Translations under genes and position numbers: made by a program
NCBI GenBank assembly: GCA_964537035.1
Contig: CAZIAK010000015.1
Location: 28,115 to 92,114 of the forward strand
Length of the DNA: 64,000 bases
Direction of reading: 5' to 3'
Source: CAZIAK01 sp964537035
GTDB taxonomy: Bacteria; Planctomycetota; B15-G4
Part shown: in pieces, positions 24,876 to 33,828 of the stretch
Position numbering within the stretch: the stretch's first letter is position 1
Layout of the letters: every line of letters begins with the position of its first letter
Notes under the pieces: generated by a model
The model's input: the letters and a program-made list of their open reading frames with translations, nothing else
Told to the model about the DNA's origin: nothing
Database searches by the model: none

Positions 24876-27800
24876 TCAGAGGCTTCCCAGATAGGCGATC
24901 AGGTCGCGCATCTCGCCCGGGGTCAGGGTGACGTCCAGCCCTTCGGGCATGGCGGACAGGCCTGCCCGTCGCTCGTCGATGTCTGCGCTGGCAAGCTCGT
25001 GCAGCTCGCCCTCCCCGTCGAGCAGAGACACCGTGTGGTCGTCTTCAGACACCACTCGCCCGGAGACGATGGTGCCGTCCTTCATGAACACGAGCGTGCC
25101 CCCATAGCCCGGGGACTGGCGCCGGTTGGGGTCGACGATCGCGGTCAGCATCTGCAGCCGGGTCAGGCGCTGGCCTACACGGGCGAGATCTGGCCCCACG
25201 CGGAAGCCGCTGTCGCTGTCCGTGTTGTGGCAGCGCTGGCAGGCCAGGGTGCTGCGCTCGAAGACGTTGCGGCCCTCGTTGGCGTGGCCGCCGAACAGGG
25301 TGTCGAGCCAGGGCAGCAGCAGGTCGTCGTCGAACTCATCGTCGTCATCGTCTGCTGCGTCAGCTCGGGCCTCGGCGGTGGCGCCATGGGTCAGCCCACT
25401 CGCCCCATGGGCCGGAACGCCACGGCCAGCGGCCTGTCGCGGATCGGCCAGGCCCCGGGCCTTCGCAGCCTGCACCAGATCGAGGGCCAGCTCGGGGGAG
25501 ACCAGGCCGGCGTCGAGGCGCTGCAGCTGCTCGGCGAGCAGGGCATCGGCTCCGGGGAGATCGCCAGCGCTGCCCAGAATCTGGTACGCCACTCGCCGCT
25601 CGGACACCTCGCCGTCCCGAGCGATGGCGGGCAACCAGCGCCAGGCCTGGCTGGCGGGCATGGCTCGCAACGCAGGCAGGGCCGCGGCGCGCAGGGCGCC
25701 GTCGCTGTCCGCCAAGGCGCTGTCGAGCAACGCGCTGTCGAAACCCGGACTCTCGTCGAACTCCTGGACCTCGTCAGGCTGCTGGCCTTCGTCGCTCTGC
25801 GGCCAGTCGATCAGCGCTGTGAGTGCGGCCACCCGGGTCGCGGAGGGCTGGCCGTTGTCCCGCACCCAGTCGGCCAGCAACGGTCGCTGATCGGCGGCGG
25901 CGCAACTGCTGACGAGCTCGATGAAGGCCACGGCCACCGCAGCGGGGGGGCTGTCGTCGCCAGCGGGTGGGTCGTCATTCTGCTGCGTTGTGAACGTCTG
26001 GCCCAGCTCGGCGGCCAGCAGAGGCAAGAACGAACCGTCGCGAAGACCGAGGGGGCGCCAGTCGCCCATGACCGGGTCGCGAGAAGAGGGCTCGGCCCAC
26101 TCGGCGAGCATCTCCAGGGCCTCGACGCGCAGGGCGTCCGGGGCGTCGTCTCGCGAGGCGAAGGCGGCCACGCGACGGGCGTGGAGCTCGGCGCCCAGGG
26201 CCCGGTTGGCGGCCAGGACCCGGCGCACGAACGCCGCGGTGGGCAGCTCGTCTTCGACCATGAACCGCGTGAGCAGATCCGCGGGCTGGTCGGCCCCGGG
26301 CTGCGGCCAGGCCAGCAGCTCTGCCAGGGACGCCGTGGCTCCCTCGACGGGCACATCGTGAATGGCTCGGGCCACTTCGAGGGCCAGCAGGGCTGCGTCG
26401 TCGGCGTAGGGGTCGAGGGTCAGGGTCTGCAGCACATTGCCCAGCAACGGCGATTTCAGGCGGCGCAGAGCCAGCACCGCGCCCATGCGTACGTGGGGCG
26501 AGTCGTGCTGGGTGAGCTGCCAGACATCGTGCTCAGAGGTCGTGCCCAGAAGAGCCATCACCGCGCCGTGACGCAGGGTCACGTCGTCGGCTCCCGCGTC
26601 GTCGAACAGCTGCACCAGCGCTTCGCCCAAGGCCGGTTGCAACAGGGGCTGAGGGCCGAGGAGACCTGCGGCAAGGGCCGCGAACAAGCGCACCCGCGGT
26701 GCGTCGTCGCTGAGCCCGGCGAGCAGCGCGGTCGCCGCTCGGTCATGGTTTTCGTCGCCCAGGACGCGCCACGCCTGCGCGCGCAGTTCAGCCTCGCCGT
26801 CACGGGTCATGGCCAGCACGGCCTCAAGGGCGGTCCGTCGATTGCTGCTGTCGTTGCCACGGTCGACCATGCCCAGCCCCCAGAGACCGTGCAGTCTGGC
26901 GAACAGGCTCTGGGCAGACATGGCAGCGTTCTTGAGCGCGGACAACCCGTCGTCACCGCGGTCGACCAGCTCAAACTGTGCGGCCTGGCGCACACGCAGA
27001 TCGGCATGGTCGAGCAGTGTGTCCAGCTCGGTGACGGTGCGCGCCGTCATGCCCTCGCTCAGGAGCAGCGCGGTCTGCAAGACCAGGGGGTCGTCGGCCA
27101 GGTCCTTGTCGCTGGCCCGAAAGACGCGCCCCTTGCCCGTGCGGTTCCAGCCTTCGACCCAGTCGGTGAAGTAGAGGGCGCCGTCTGGCCCGAAGTCGCA
27201 GTCGGTGACCAGCGTGTCCCACAAGAAGTGGTCGCGGCCGACCAGGGTGAATCCCGCGCCGTCGGGTTCGACCGCGAAGCTGTGCACGCCGCTCCACTGT
27301 TGCCCGCCGAGAAAGTCGCAGAGGAAGAAGTGTTCGTTGTAGGCCGCCGACAGGCCCACGCCCGGGTAGTAGGCCAGTCCCGAGGGGCCGTTGGCGATGT
27401 TGTCCACCGGGGGCAGCAGGTAGGCGGCCTGGCCGTCGTGGCGGGGGTGCCAGAGCTGCTCGTCGTTCCAGGGGCCCCGGCTCACGGGCTCGTTGATCCA
27501 CTGATAGCTGAAGCGCCAGCCAGAGTCGCCGCCCTGCACCAGGTGCACCCAGCGGGCTTCGTCGCCACCGTCGCTGTTGTTGTCCCCGGTCCACAGGTTG
27601 CCGTAGGCGTCGAAGACCAGGTCTTGGGGATTGCGCAGGCCGGTGGCGAAGATCTCGAGCTCGCCGCCGTCGAGGTTGCAGCGCAGCACCGCGCCGGTGT
27701 GGGCGTGGTCGATGACACCGTCGTCGGTCTCGACGTGCAGCGAGCGGTCGCCGATGGAGAAGTACAGCCGGCCGTCGGGGCCGATGCGCAGGCCGTGCAG

Positions 27801-28640
27801 GTCATGCCCCAGCAGCCCGGTCTTCACGCCGTAGCCGCTGCTCAGGGCGCGCCGCTCGTCGGCCACGTCGTCGCCGTCGTTGTCCCGCAGCCACCACAGG
27901 TCGGGGATGCAGGTGTAGTAGACGGCGCCGTCGTGGGCCAGCACGCTGGCGCCGATGCCTGCGGCCGGGTCGTTGAAGCCGTCGGCGAACACGGTCGAGC
28001 GGTCGCCCACGCCGTCACCGTCCGTGTCACGGATCAACACCAGCCGGTCGTGCTCGGCGGAGTAGTCGGCGAAGTCGTCCCCCTCGAAGCGGGCGATGTA
28101 GGCCACACGGTCGGCCACGGTCTGTGCTGCCAGGTCGTCGTCGAGCCAGTCCCAGTGTTCACGGATGTCGGTCACGCCTGCGTGGTGGCGGTGGGTCTCG
28201 CCCACGTAGACCGAGCCGTCGTTGTCGATCCACAGGCAGACCGGGTTGGCCAGCAGGGGTTCGGCGGCGAAGAGATCGACGGTGATGCCTTCGGCGCTGG
28301 TGATCGCCGCCATGGCTGGCCGCCACTCGTCGGAGGCTTCGGCGACGGCAGGGGAGTAGCCTTCCGTCTCGCCGTCGACGCTGGCGCTCGTGTCAGCGTC
28401 GATCATGGCGCCGGTCGTGGCCTGGGCCTCCGCGCCGTTCTGCTCGTCGTCGCTCTGCCAGGCCCGGGCCGGCGTCGCAAAGACCATCAAGGCGATGGCG
28501 AGCCACCACCGAGAGCTGTGGGCTGCAGCGCTGCGGCTGAGCCCGCTGATGAACCTGCGGCTGAGCCCGTTACCACGGGCGGGCGTCAACATCCGAGAGC
28601 TGTCGAGCGCGTGGGCGTGACCGAGCATGGAGGGGGCCAT
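24876..28640 (-). CDS. PVC-type haem-binding membrane-bound dehydrogenase with HEAT repeats
   Basis: A 1254-residue exported protein. The N-terminus has a hydrophobic export segment near residues 42-60 (WWLAIALMVFATPARA). Residues about 90-520 form a six-bladed sugar-dehydrogenase-like propeller (ITVDLFAAEPLLANPVCLWI, GSVYVGETHRH, DTDGDGVGDRSTVFADGF, HDLHGLRIGPDGRLYFSIGD, GLRNPQDLVFDAYGNLWTGD, GALYFTDWVEGWNRTGKGRV). About 540-1060 are HEAT-like alpha-helical repeats (LRVRQAAQFELVDRGDDG). A c-type haem motif CQRCHN lies near residue 1135, followed by GPDLARVGQRL and a C-terminal VTLTPGEMRDLIAYLGS. The architecture is typical of planctomycetes and Verrucomicrobia. It probably oxidises a sugar or alcohol and passes electrons to the haem. 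Start ATG 28640 overlaps the upstream TIM-barrel stop (TGATG). Confidence 0.93.
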   Translation of the reverse strand: MAPSMLGHAHALDSSRMLTPARGNGLSRRFISGLSRSAAAHSSRWWLAIALMVFATPARAWQSDDEQNGAEAQATTGAMIDADTSASVDGETEGYSPAVAEASDEWRPAMAAITSAEGITVDLFAAEPLLANPVCLWIDNDGSVYVGETHRHHAGVTDIREHWDWLDDDLAAQTVADRVAYIARFEGDDFADYSAEHDRLVLIRDTDGDGVGDRSTVFADGFNDPAAGIGASVLAHDGAVYYTCIPDLWWLRDNDGDDVADERRALSSGYGVKTGLLGHDLHGLRIGPDGRLYFSIGDRSLHVETDDGVIDHAHTGAVLRCNLDGGELEIFATGLRNPQDLVFDAYGNLWTGDNNSDGGDEARWVHLVQGGDSGWRFSYQWINEPVSRGPWNDEQLWHPRHDGQAAYLLPPVDNIANGPSGLAYYPGVGLSAAYNEHFFLCDFLGGQQWSGVHSFAVEPDGAGFTLVGRDHFLWDTLVTDCDFGPDGALYFTDWVEGWNRTGKGRVFRASDKDLADDPLVLQTALLLSEGMTARTVTELDTLLDHADLRVRQAAQFELVDRGDDGLSALKNAAMSAQSLFARLHGLWGLGMVDRGNDSSNRRTALEAVLAMTRDGEAELRAQAWRVLGDENHDRAATALLAGLSDDAPRVRLFAALAAGLLGPQPLLQPALGEALVQLFDDAGADDVTLRHGAVMALLGTTSEHDVWQLTQHDSPHVRMGAVLALRRLKSPLLGNVLQTLTLDPYADDAALLALEVARAIHDVPVEGATASLAELLAWPQPGADQPADLLTRFMVEDELPTAAFVRRVLAANRALGAELHARRVAAFASRDDAPDALRVEALEMLAEWAEPSSRDPVMGDWRPLGLRDGSFLPLLAAELGQTFTTQQNDDPPAGDDSPPAAVAVAFIELVSSCAAADQRPLLADWVRDNGQPSATRVAALTALIDWPQSDEGQQPDEVQEFDESPGFDSALLDSALADSDGALRAAALPALRAMPASQAWRWLPAIARDGEVSERRVAYQILGSAGDLPGADALLAEQLQRLDAGLVSPELALDLVQAAKARGLADPRQAAGRGVPAHGASGLTHGATAEARADAADDDDDEFDDDLLLPWLDTLFGGHANEGRNVFERSTLACQRCHNTDSDSGFRVGPDLARVGQRLTRLQMLTAIVDPNRRQSPGYGGTLVFMKDGTIVSGRVVSEDDHTVSLLDGEGELHELASADIDERRAGLSAMPEGLDVTLTPGEMRDLIAYLGSL

Positions 28641-29617
28641 CAGCGCGCGGCCGCCATCTCGGCCCGCACCCGCTGCAGCAACCGCTGGGTCGCCACGATG
28701 CCCTCGTGCTCGGACACGCCACCCCCTTCGTACTCGATGCCGATGTATCCGCTGTAGCCAGCCTTCATCACGATGGACAACATGCGTCGGTAGTCCGTGC
28801 CCGTGTCGTTGCCGTCCTCGTCGAAGTCGTTGGTCTTGGCCGACACCGCCTTGGCCCAGGGCATGAGCTGAGCCACGCCCACGTAGCGGTCGTACCACTC
28901 GTCGCCCTGAATGCGAAAGTTGCCGAAGTCGGGGAGGGTGCCCACCCGGGGGTGATCGGCGGTCTCCATGACCGAGGCCAACCAGGCTCCGTTGGACGAG
29001 ATGCCCCCGTGGTTCTCCACGATCACGTTGACGTTGTAGTCGTCGCCCACGTCGGCCAGCTGACGCAACGAGTCGGCGGCGTGTTCACGCTGTTCGTCTG
29101 GCGTGCCGTCGCCCCCGGCGTTGACCCGGATCGAGTGGCAACCCAGGAACGACGCCGCGGCGATCCAGCGAAAGTGGTTGTGCACCGCTTCCCGTCGGGC
29201 GCTGGCATCCTTCACGGCCAGCTGCCCTTCGCCGTCGATCATGATCAGCAGGTTGCGCACGCCCACGTCGTCGGCCCGGCTGCGCAGCTCGGTGAGGTAG
29301 GTCCAATCGGTGGCCTTGTCCTTGAAGAACGAGTTCACGTACTCCACGGCGCCGATGTCGTAGCGCTCACGGGCGACGCCGGGAAAATCGAGGTTCTGGA
29401 TCTGCCCAGAGAAGAGCTCGCGGTGCAGGGACCACTCGGCGAGCGAGATCTTGAAAGGCGGCTCGGCGCCGTCAAATCCCACGGCGCTTGCACGGTTGGG
29501 GGCCATGGCGGCCAGGGCACCCCGGGCGCTGGTGGCCTGTGCTGCCAAAGGAGTCATGACCATGGCGGCGCCCCATGCGCTCGCGCGGCCCAACAGCTGA
29601 CGGCGGGTGGGTTCCAT
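28640..29617 (-). CDS. Tat-exported sugar phosphate isomerase/epimerase-like TIM-barrel protein
   Basis: A 325-residue protein starting MEPTRRQLLGRASAWGAAMV, a twin-arginine-type signal. The mature part is a xylose-isomerase-like TIM barrel: KISLAEWSLHRELFSGQI, LDFPGVARERYDIGAVEYV, NLLIMIDGEGQL, CHSIRVNAGGDG, VNVIVENHGGISSNGAWL (metal Glu), VGTLPDFGNFRIQGDEWYDRY (metal Asp), and YIGIEYEGGGVSEHEGI (metal Glu). The substrate is unknown; exported members of this fold in planctomycetes often sit beside PVC haem proteins. The start is chosen at the Tat signal; the frame is open for 132 more bases through an Arg-Pro repeat that I take as non-coding. It is the first gene of the three-gene sugar module. 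Confidence 0.9.
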   Translation of the reverse strand: MEPTRRQLLGRASAWGAAMVMTPLAAQATSARGALAAMAPNRASAVGFDGAEPPFKISLAEWSLHRELFSGQIQNLDFPGVARERYDIGAVEYVNSFFKDKATDWTYLTELRSRADDVGVRNLLIMIDGEGQLAVKDASARREAVHNHFRWIAAASFLGCHSIRVNAGGDGTPDEQREHAADSLRQLADVGDDYNVNVIVENHGGISSNGAWLASVMETADHPRVGTLPDFGNFRIQGDEWYDRYVGVAQLMPWAKAVSAKTNDFDEDGNDTGTDYRRMLSIVMKAGYSGYIGIEYEGGGVSEHEGIVATQRLLQRVRAEMAAAR

Positions 29618-29655
29618 GGGGCTCGTGCTCCTGGGTGGTGTGTTGTGGGGTCGGT

Positions 29656-29709
29656 GTGGTCGATGGGGTCGATGGGGTCGACGGGGTCGACGGGGTCGAC
29701 GGGGTCGAC
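29656..29709. repeat. Intergenic 9-bp tandem repeat (GGGGTCGAC)
   Basis: Six copies of a 9-base unit, GGGGTCGAC or GGGGTCGAT, with the first copy degenerate (GTGGTCGAT). It lies between the antiporter stop (29721) and the start of the TIM-barrel gene (29617), in its untranslated leader. The core TCGA is palindromic. It could affect the mRNA leader or be simple slippage DNA. Confidence 0.92.
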
Positions 29710-29720
29710 GGGGCGCTGGC

Positions 29721-31016
29721 TCAGCTCTCGACGGCGTCGCTGGTCTCACGGGGGATCATGGCAGCCATCCGGCCAACCGTCAGCCCTTGCACGAAGATTG
29801 AGAAGACCACCACCATGTAGGTGGCGACCAACAGGGTGTTGCGGGTCTCGGCGGGTATGGCGTTGCCGAGCGAAAGAGCCAGGGCGATGGAGATGCCACC
29901 GCGCAGCCCACCCCAGGTCATCATCTTGATCGCGTGGGGGGTGAACGAGCGCCGCCGCTTGAGCGCCGTCACCGTGCCACCCACCGAGAGGAAGCGCGCT
30001 GCCAGGGTCAGGGGGATGGCCAGCAGTCCCAAGCCCATGGCCGCGCCGTCGAAGGTCAGCAGCAGCACCTCCATGCCCAGCAGCACGAACAGCACCACGT
30101 TCAGGATGCCGTCGATCAGCTCCCAGAACGTGTCGAGATGGCCCCGCGTCTTGTCGGACATGCCGAAGCGCCGGCCCGTGTTGCCTACCAGCAGACCGGC
30201 CACCACGGCGGTGAGCGGGCCGGACGTGTGCATGGCCATGGCCCCAGCGTAGAGCCCCATGCAGAGCGCCAGGGTGAGCAGCACCTCGACCACGTAGTCG
30301 TCCACAGCCCGCAGCATGAGAAAGACGATCCAGCCGCCGGCCAGGCCGAGGACCACGGCGCCCAGAACCTCTTGAGCGAAGAACGTGGCCACGCCCGCCG
30401 CGTCCAGGCTCGGGCCATGGCCTGCACCGTGAGCGTCTCCAGCCTGCGCTGCCGACAGTCCCAACAAGACGGTGAAGACCACCACGCCGATGCCGTCGTT
30501 GAACAGCGACTCGCCGGTGATCTTGGTCTCGAGGCTCTTGGGTACATTCGCCTTCTTGAGGATGCCCAGCACGGCGATGGGGTCGGTGGGTGCGATCAAG
30601 GCGCCGAAGACCATGGCGTGCATGAGCTGCAGTTCGACGCCCAGCAGAGGCGCGGCGGCCCACAGCCCGCAGCCCACCAGGGCCGTGCTCAGCAGCACTC
30701 CCACCGTGGCCAGGATGCCGATGACCCAGCGTTGCCCCCGCAGATCTTCGAGGTCGATGTGCAGCGAGCCGGCGAAGAGCAGAAACGCGAGCATCACGTC
30801 GAGCAGGCTGTGGCCCAGATCGAAGCGCTTGAGCAGGGCCTCGACCGGGTCGGTGAGGTGGGCGCCGAGGGCGTCCGCCAGGGCTAGCCCGAGGCACATG
30901 ACCAGGGCCACGAGCATGACGCCGATGCTGCTGGGCAGTCCGATGAAGCGGTGGTTGAACCAGGCCAGCAGGGCGGCGGTGGCGATGACCAGCGAGAGAA
31001 ACGTGAAGGCATCCAT
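29721..31016 (-). CDS. Na+/H+ (cation/proton) antiporter, CPA1 family, NhaP-like
   Basis: A 431-residue inner-membrane protein with about 12 predicted helices. CPA1 signatures are clear: LLFAGSLHIDLEDLRGQRW in helix 3-4, ALIAPTDPIAVLGILKK (helix 5), TGESLFNDGIGVVVFTVLLG (the essential ND motif), TSGPLTAVVAGLLVGN, LFVLLGMEVLL, and TWGGLRGGISIALALSLG (helix 11). No C-terminal regulatory (TrkA-C) domain is present, unlike some NhaP2-type members. Expected role is exchange of Na+ or K+ for H+ in pH and salt homeostasis. A minus-strand gene, spaced 103 bases from the next minus-strand gene. Confidence 0.93.
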   Translation of the reverse strand: MDAFTFLSLVIATAALLAWFNHRFIGLPSSIGVMLVALVMCLGLALADALGAHLTDPVEALLKRFDLGHSLLDVMLAFLLFAGSLHIDLEDLRGQRWVIGILATVGVLLSTALVGCGLWAAAPLLGVELQLMHAMVFGALIAPTDPIAVLGILKKANVPKSLETKITGESLFNDGIGVVVFTVLLGLSAAQAGDAHGAGHGPSLDAAGVATFFAQEVLGAVVLGLAGGWIVFLMLRAVDDYVVEVLLTLALCMGLYAGAMAMHTSGPLTAVVAGLLVGNTGRRFGMSDKTRGHLDTFWELIDGILNVVLFVLLGMEVLLLTFDGAAMGLGLLAIPLTLAARFLSVGGTVTALKRRRSFTPHAIKMMTWGGLRGGISIALALSLGNAIPAETRNTLLVATYMVVVFSIFVQGLTVGRMAAMIPRETSDAVES

Positions 31017-31153
31017 GGGCTGCAGGGACAGGCCGTAGCCGCTCCGCCTGGGGACGTGTGATGTGTGTCGCGAGGCCAGTCTGGCCTATTTGGCCACAGC
31101 GGGGCAGAAGTCCGTGATTCGGTCAGCCTCGGGCGCTGGCGCAGCTGTGGTGG

Positions 31154-33661
31154 TCAGCCCTCGCCGTCGAAGCTGCACCCTGGGCCCATGCCGATGGGGC
31201 TGCCCGGGGGTGGGGCGGCGGGGGACAGTCGTGGCGTGTGCACTTCGCCGGGCCTGGAGAGGTGCCGGGCCAGGTCGCTGCGCAGGAGGGCTCGGTGGGC
31301 AGTCCAGGCCGGGTCGTCACCGGGCCCGCCGGACCGGGCCTCAAGCCGCGTGACGAGTTCGCTGATGGTGGCTTCGGCGGCACCCCGGACCTCGTGGGAG
31401 GCGGCGCTGTTGCGAGCCAGGCCCGTGAGCCCGTCCGCCACCACACGCTGGGTGATGCGGGTGAGCGCAGCCAGCCGAGGCGTGGCCGCTGGGCTGGCGA
31501 AGGCAGCGTCCACCAGAGCCTGGAGCAGCTCATGGAGGGATGGGGACGCTCCGTCTTTGCGGTGCTGGTCCACCAGCCGCCCGCAGCGCTGGGGCTGGAG
31601 CAGGCCCTCCACCACCATCTGGGCCGCCACGGCTGCGGCCTCCAGAGGGTCGAAGGTCAGGCCCTGGCGGCTGGGCAGCTCTTCGGCGGAGCGGCCCGTG
31701 CTGGGGTGGGCCGGGGCCAGCAGCTCCAGGGCGACGTCTGAGATGTCGAGGACCTCTGGGGCGAGGGCCGACAGGACCACGTCGAGGGCCGCCCGTTGTC
31801 GAGCACCGTCGACCGCTCGGGGGCCCGGCCGGCCGTCCCCCGCGAGGGAGTGGTCGTAGAGCACGCCGCCGATGACCTTGGTGGCCGCTTCGAGTTGGTA
31901 GCGATGGTGCAGGTACACCGGCGCGAAGACCCGGCCCAGATCGCTCTGTGAGCGGCCGGGGGACAGGCGGCTGCTGTCGAAGCTGGCCATGGCGGTGGCG
32001 CGCACGGCCAGGGTGCGGCGCAGGGCGGCCACCGGGTCGGCGCCCGTGTCCCAGAGGCTGGCCCGGGGCTCGGCGGACCAGGGCATGCGGGCGTCGGCGT
32101 CAGACAGGTACGGCGGCAAGGGCTCGGTGGCAGCGGCGATGAGGTCGTCGAGGCGCCGGGGGGCGGGGAGGCCGGCACCTTCGGCCGGGCTGGCCGGGTC
32201 GGTGGGTCCGTAGAGCCAGGAGATGGCCAGGCGATCCCAGGGGCCCGAGCCCACGCCGTAGGCAGCGGAGGCGTCGATGGCGCCGTCGTCGTCGAGGGTC
32301 AGGTAGGGCGCCGGGTAGTCCATGACCGAGCCGTTGCCCAGGGTGCTGGCGGCGAAGTTATGGGCCAATCCCAGGGTGTGGCCCACCTCATGGGCTGCCA
32401 GCTGGCGTATGCGGGACAGGGCCAGCGCTGCGTTGCGGCTGTCGTCCACCCCGAGCAGCCCGTCGAACAGCAGTTGATCTTGATGCACTCGTTGCGAGCC
32501 CAGGGACACGTGGCCCTTGATGATCTCGCCGGTGCGGGGGTCGGTGATCGAGTGGCCGTAGCTCCAGCCCCGGGTCGAACGGTGGACCCACTCGATGACG
32601 TTGTAGCGCACGTCGAGGGGGTGGATGCCCTCGGGCAGCAGCTCGACGGAGAACGCGTCGGGGTATCCCGCGGCGGCGAAGGCCTGTGTCCACCAGGAGG
32701 CGCCGCTGAGCAGGGCGCTGCGCACGGGCTCAGGCGCTCCTCGGTCGACGTAGTAGACGATGCGATCCTCGGGGGATTGCAGCCGATGACGGACCGCCAG
32801 GCGCCGAGTGCTGGGTTGTCCCAGGGGCGTCGATGTGTCCGTGTAGGTGATGGGAAAGGCGCCGGCCCGGGGGTCGAGGGACAGGGCTGCGTAGTCGTCG
32901 TCTGGCAGCCGCACGAACGACTGATGCTGCACCAGGGTGACCGCGTCGGACTGGGGCGTGACGGCTCGGACCAGTCCCCCTGGCTTCTGCCCGCTGAACG
33001 TGAGCAGGGCCTCGAACTCCAGGTTGTCTGCGAAGGCCAGGGCGGCGCCGGTGTCGATCACGCTGCGCTGGCTGTCCAGGCTCCAGCTGCCCTGGCCGGC
33101 GCCGTTGAGGGCGCGCGCAGAGCCATGGGCGTCGCGCAGAACCCAGCTGCTCAGGTCGATGAGGCAGGGGCCGCCCTCGCTCTCGGCCACCACGTCTGTG
33201 GCCCAGAGTACCGAGGTGGCGAACGACTCCTCGCTGGCCAGGCGCTCGGCGGGGTCAGCCAGGGGCGCCCGAAAGCCCAGGTTCGGTTGGTGGATGAGCA
33301 CCCGGTTGCCGTGCCGACGAAACTCGATCAGCTTCGCCGCACCCCACTTGCCCCGATCGAGACCCACCGGGTTGCTGCCCAGCCCCGTGCGCAGTCCCTC
33401 GACGGAGAGGCAGGTGGCCAGGGGGGACGAGTCGGCGGGGGCGCCTGGCAGCTCCAGCAGGATCTTGCCCGCGCTGTCGTCGACCCAGACCGTGAACAGG
33501 CCGTCCAGCCGTCGCAGGTCAGCGGTGGCTTCGCTGAGGTCGGGCAAGTCGGCGAGCGCTCGGTCTGGAGCCGCGGCCTCGGCCTGCCCCAGCGCGCTGC
33601 AGGCGCCGCTGAGCGCTGCGGCTCCGAGCAGGAGCAACAGTGGTCGCACAGTGTTGAGCAT
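31154..33661 (-). CDS. Exported zinc-dependent metalloprotease (DUF5117/DUF4953-type)
   Basis: A 835-residue protein. ATG 33661 has GGGAG with 7 bases of spacing, so the start is well supported over an open upstream extension. The N-terminus is a signal sequence (VRPLLLLLGAAALSGACS) with a possible lipobox Cys. Residues about 60-330 form a large N-terminal beta domain (FTVWVDDSAGKILLELPG). The metzincin-type zinc site HEVGHTLGLAHNF (HExxHxxGxxH) is near residue 420, followed by GSVMDYPAPYL as the Met-turn. The C-terminal region is helical. Family members are broad exported or surface proteases, common in Bacteroidetes and planctomycetes. Peptide specificity is unknown. Confidence 0.9.
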   Translation of the reverse strand: MLNTVRPLLLLLGAAALSGACSALGQAEAAAPDRALADLPDLSEATADLRRLDGLFTVWVDDSAGKILLELPGAPADSSPLATCLSVEGLRTGLGSNPVGLDRGKWGAAKLIEFRRHGNRVLIHQPNLGFRAPLADPAERLASEESFATSVLWATDVVAESEGGPCLIDLSSWVLRDAHGSARALNGAGQGSWSLDSQRSVIDTGAALAFADNLEFEALLTFSGQKPGGLVRAVTPQSDAVTLVQHQSFVRLPDDDYAALSLDPRAGAFPITYTDTSTPLGQPSTRRLAVRHRLQSPEDRIVYYVDRGAPEPVRSALLSGASWWTQAFAAAGYPDAFSVELLPEGIHPLDVRYNVIEWVHRSTRGWSYGHSITDPRTGEIIKGHVSLGSQRVHQDQLLFDGLLGVDDSRNAALALSRIRQLAAHEVGHTLGLAHNFAASTLGNGSVMDYPAPYLTLDDDGAIDASAAYGVGSGPWDRLAISWLYGPTDPASPAEGAGLPAPRRLDDLIAAATEPLPPYLSDADARMPWSAEPRASLWDTGADPVAALRRTLAVRATAMASFDSSRLSPGRSQSDLGRVFAPVYLHHRYQLEAATKVIGGVLYDHSLAGDGRPGPRAVDGARQRAALDVVLSALAPEVLDISDVALELLAPAHPSTGRSAEELPSRQGLTFDPLEAAAVAAQMVVEGLLQPQRCGRLVDQHRKDGASPSLHELLQALVDAAFASPAATPRLAALTRITQRVVADGLTGLARNSAASHEVRGAAEATISELVTRLEARSGGPGDDPAWTAHRALLRSDLARHLSRPGEVHTPRLSPAAPPPGSPIGMGPGCSFDGEG

Positions 33662-33828
33662 GACGATCTCCCGGGCCGAGCAGCCGGGGCACCCTTGTGG
33701 CCCCTCGGCGGCTCCATGGCCGCACACCGTGGGCCAGGAGAGCGGTGCTCGTCAAGCCTGTGGGCCACCCACGGTGGCTCGGCAAGGGCCGAGGCGCTCA
33801 GTGAGTCGCCCAGGCGAGGGAGGGAGGC

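Noticed and set aside
24807..28757. A very long open frame on the plus strand opposite the PVC haem gene
   Set aside because: It is the antisense shadow of a clear family protein; its translation is Gly/Val/Gln-rich with no domain, as expected from high-GC codon bias.
29656..29709. CRISPR array
   Set aside because: Nine-base units without spacers and no cas genes; it is a simple tandem repeat.
29618..29749. N-terminal extension of the TIM-barrel protein through the 9-bp repeat
   Set aside because: The frame is open but encodes an Arg-Pro repeat ahead of a good Tat signal; ATG 29617 is the better start.
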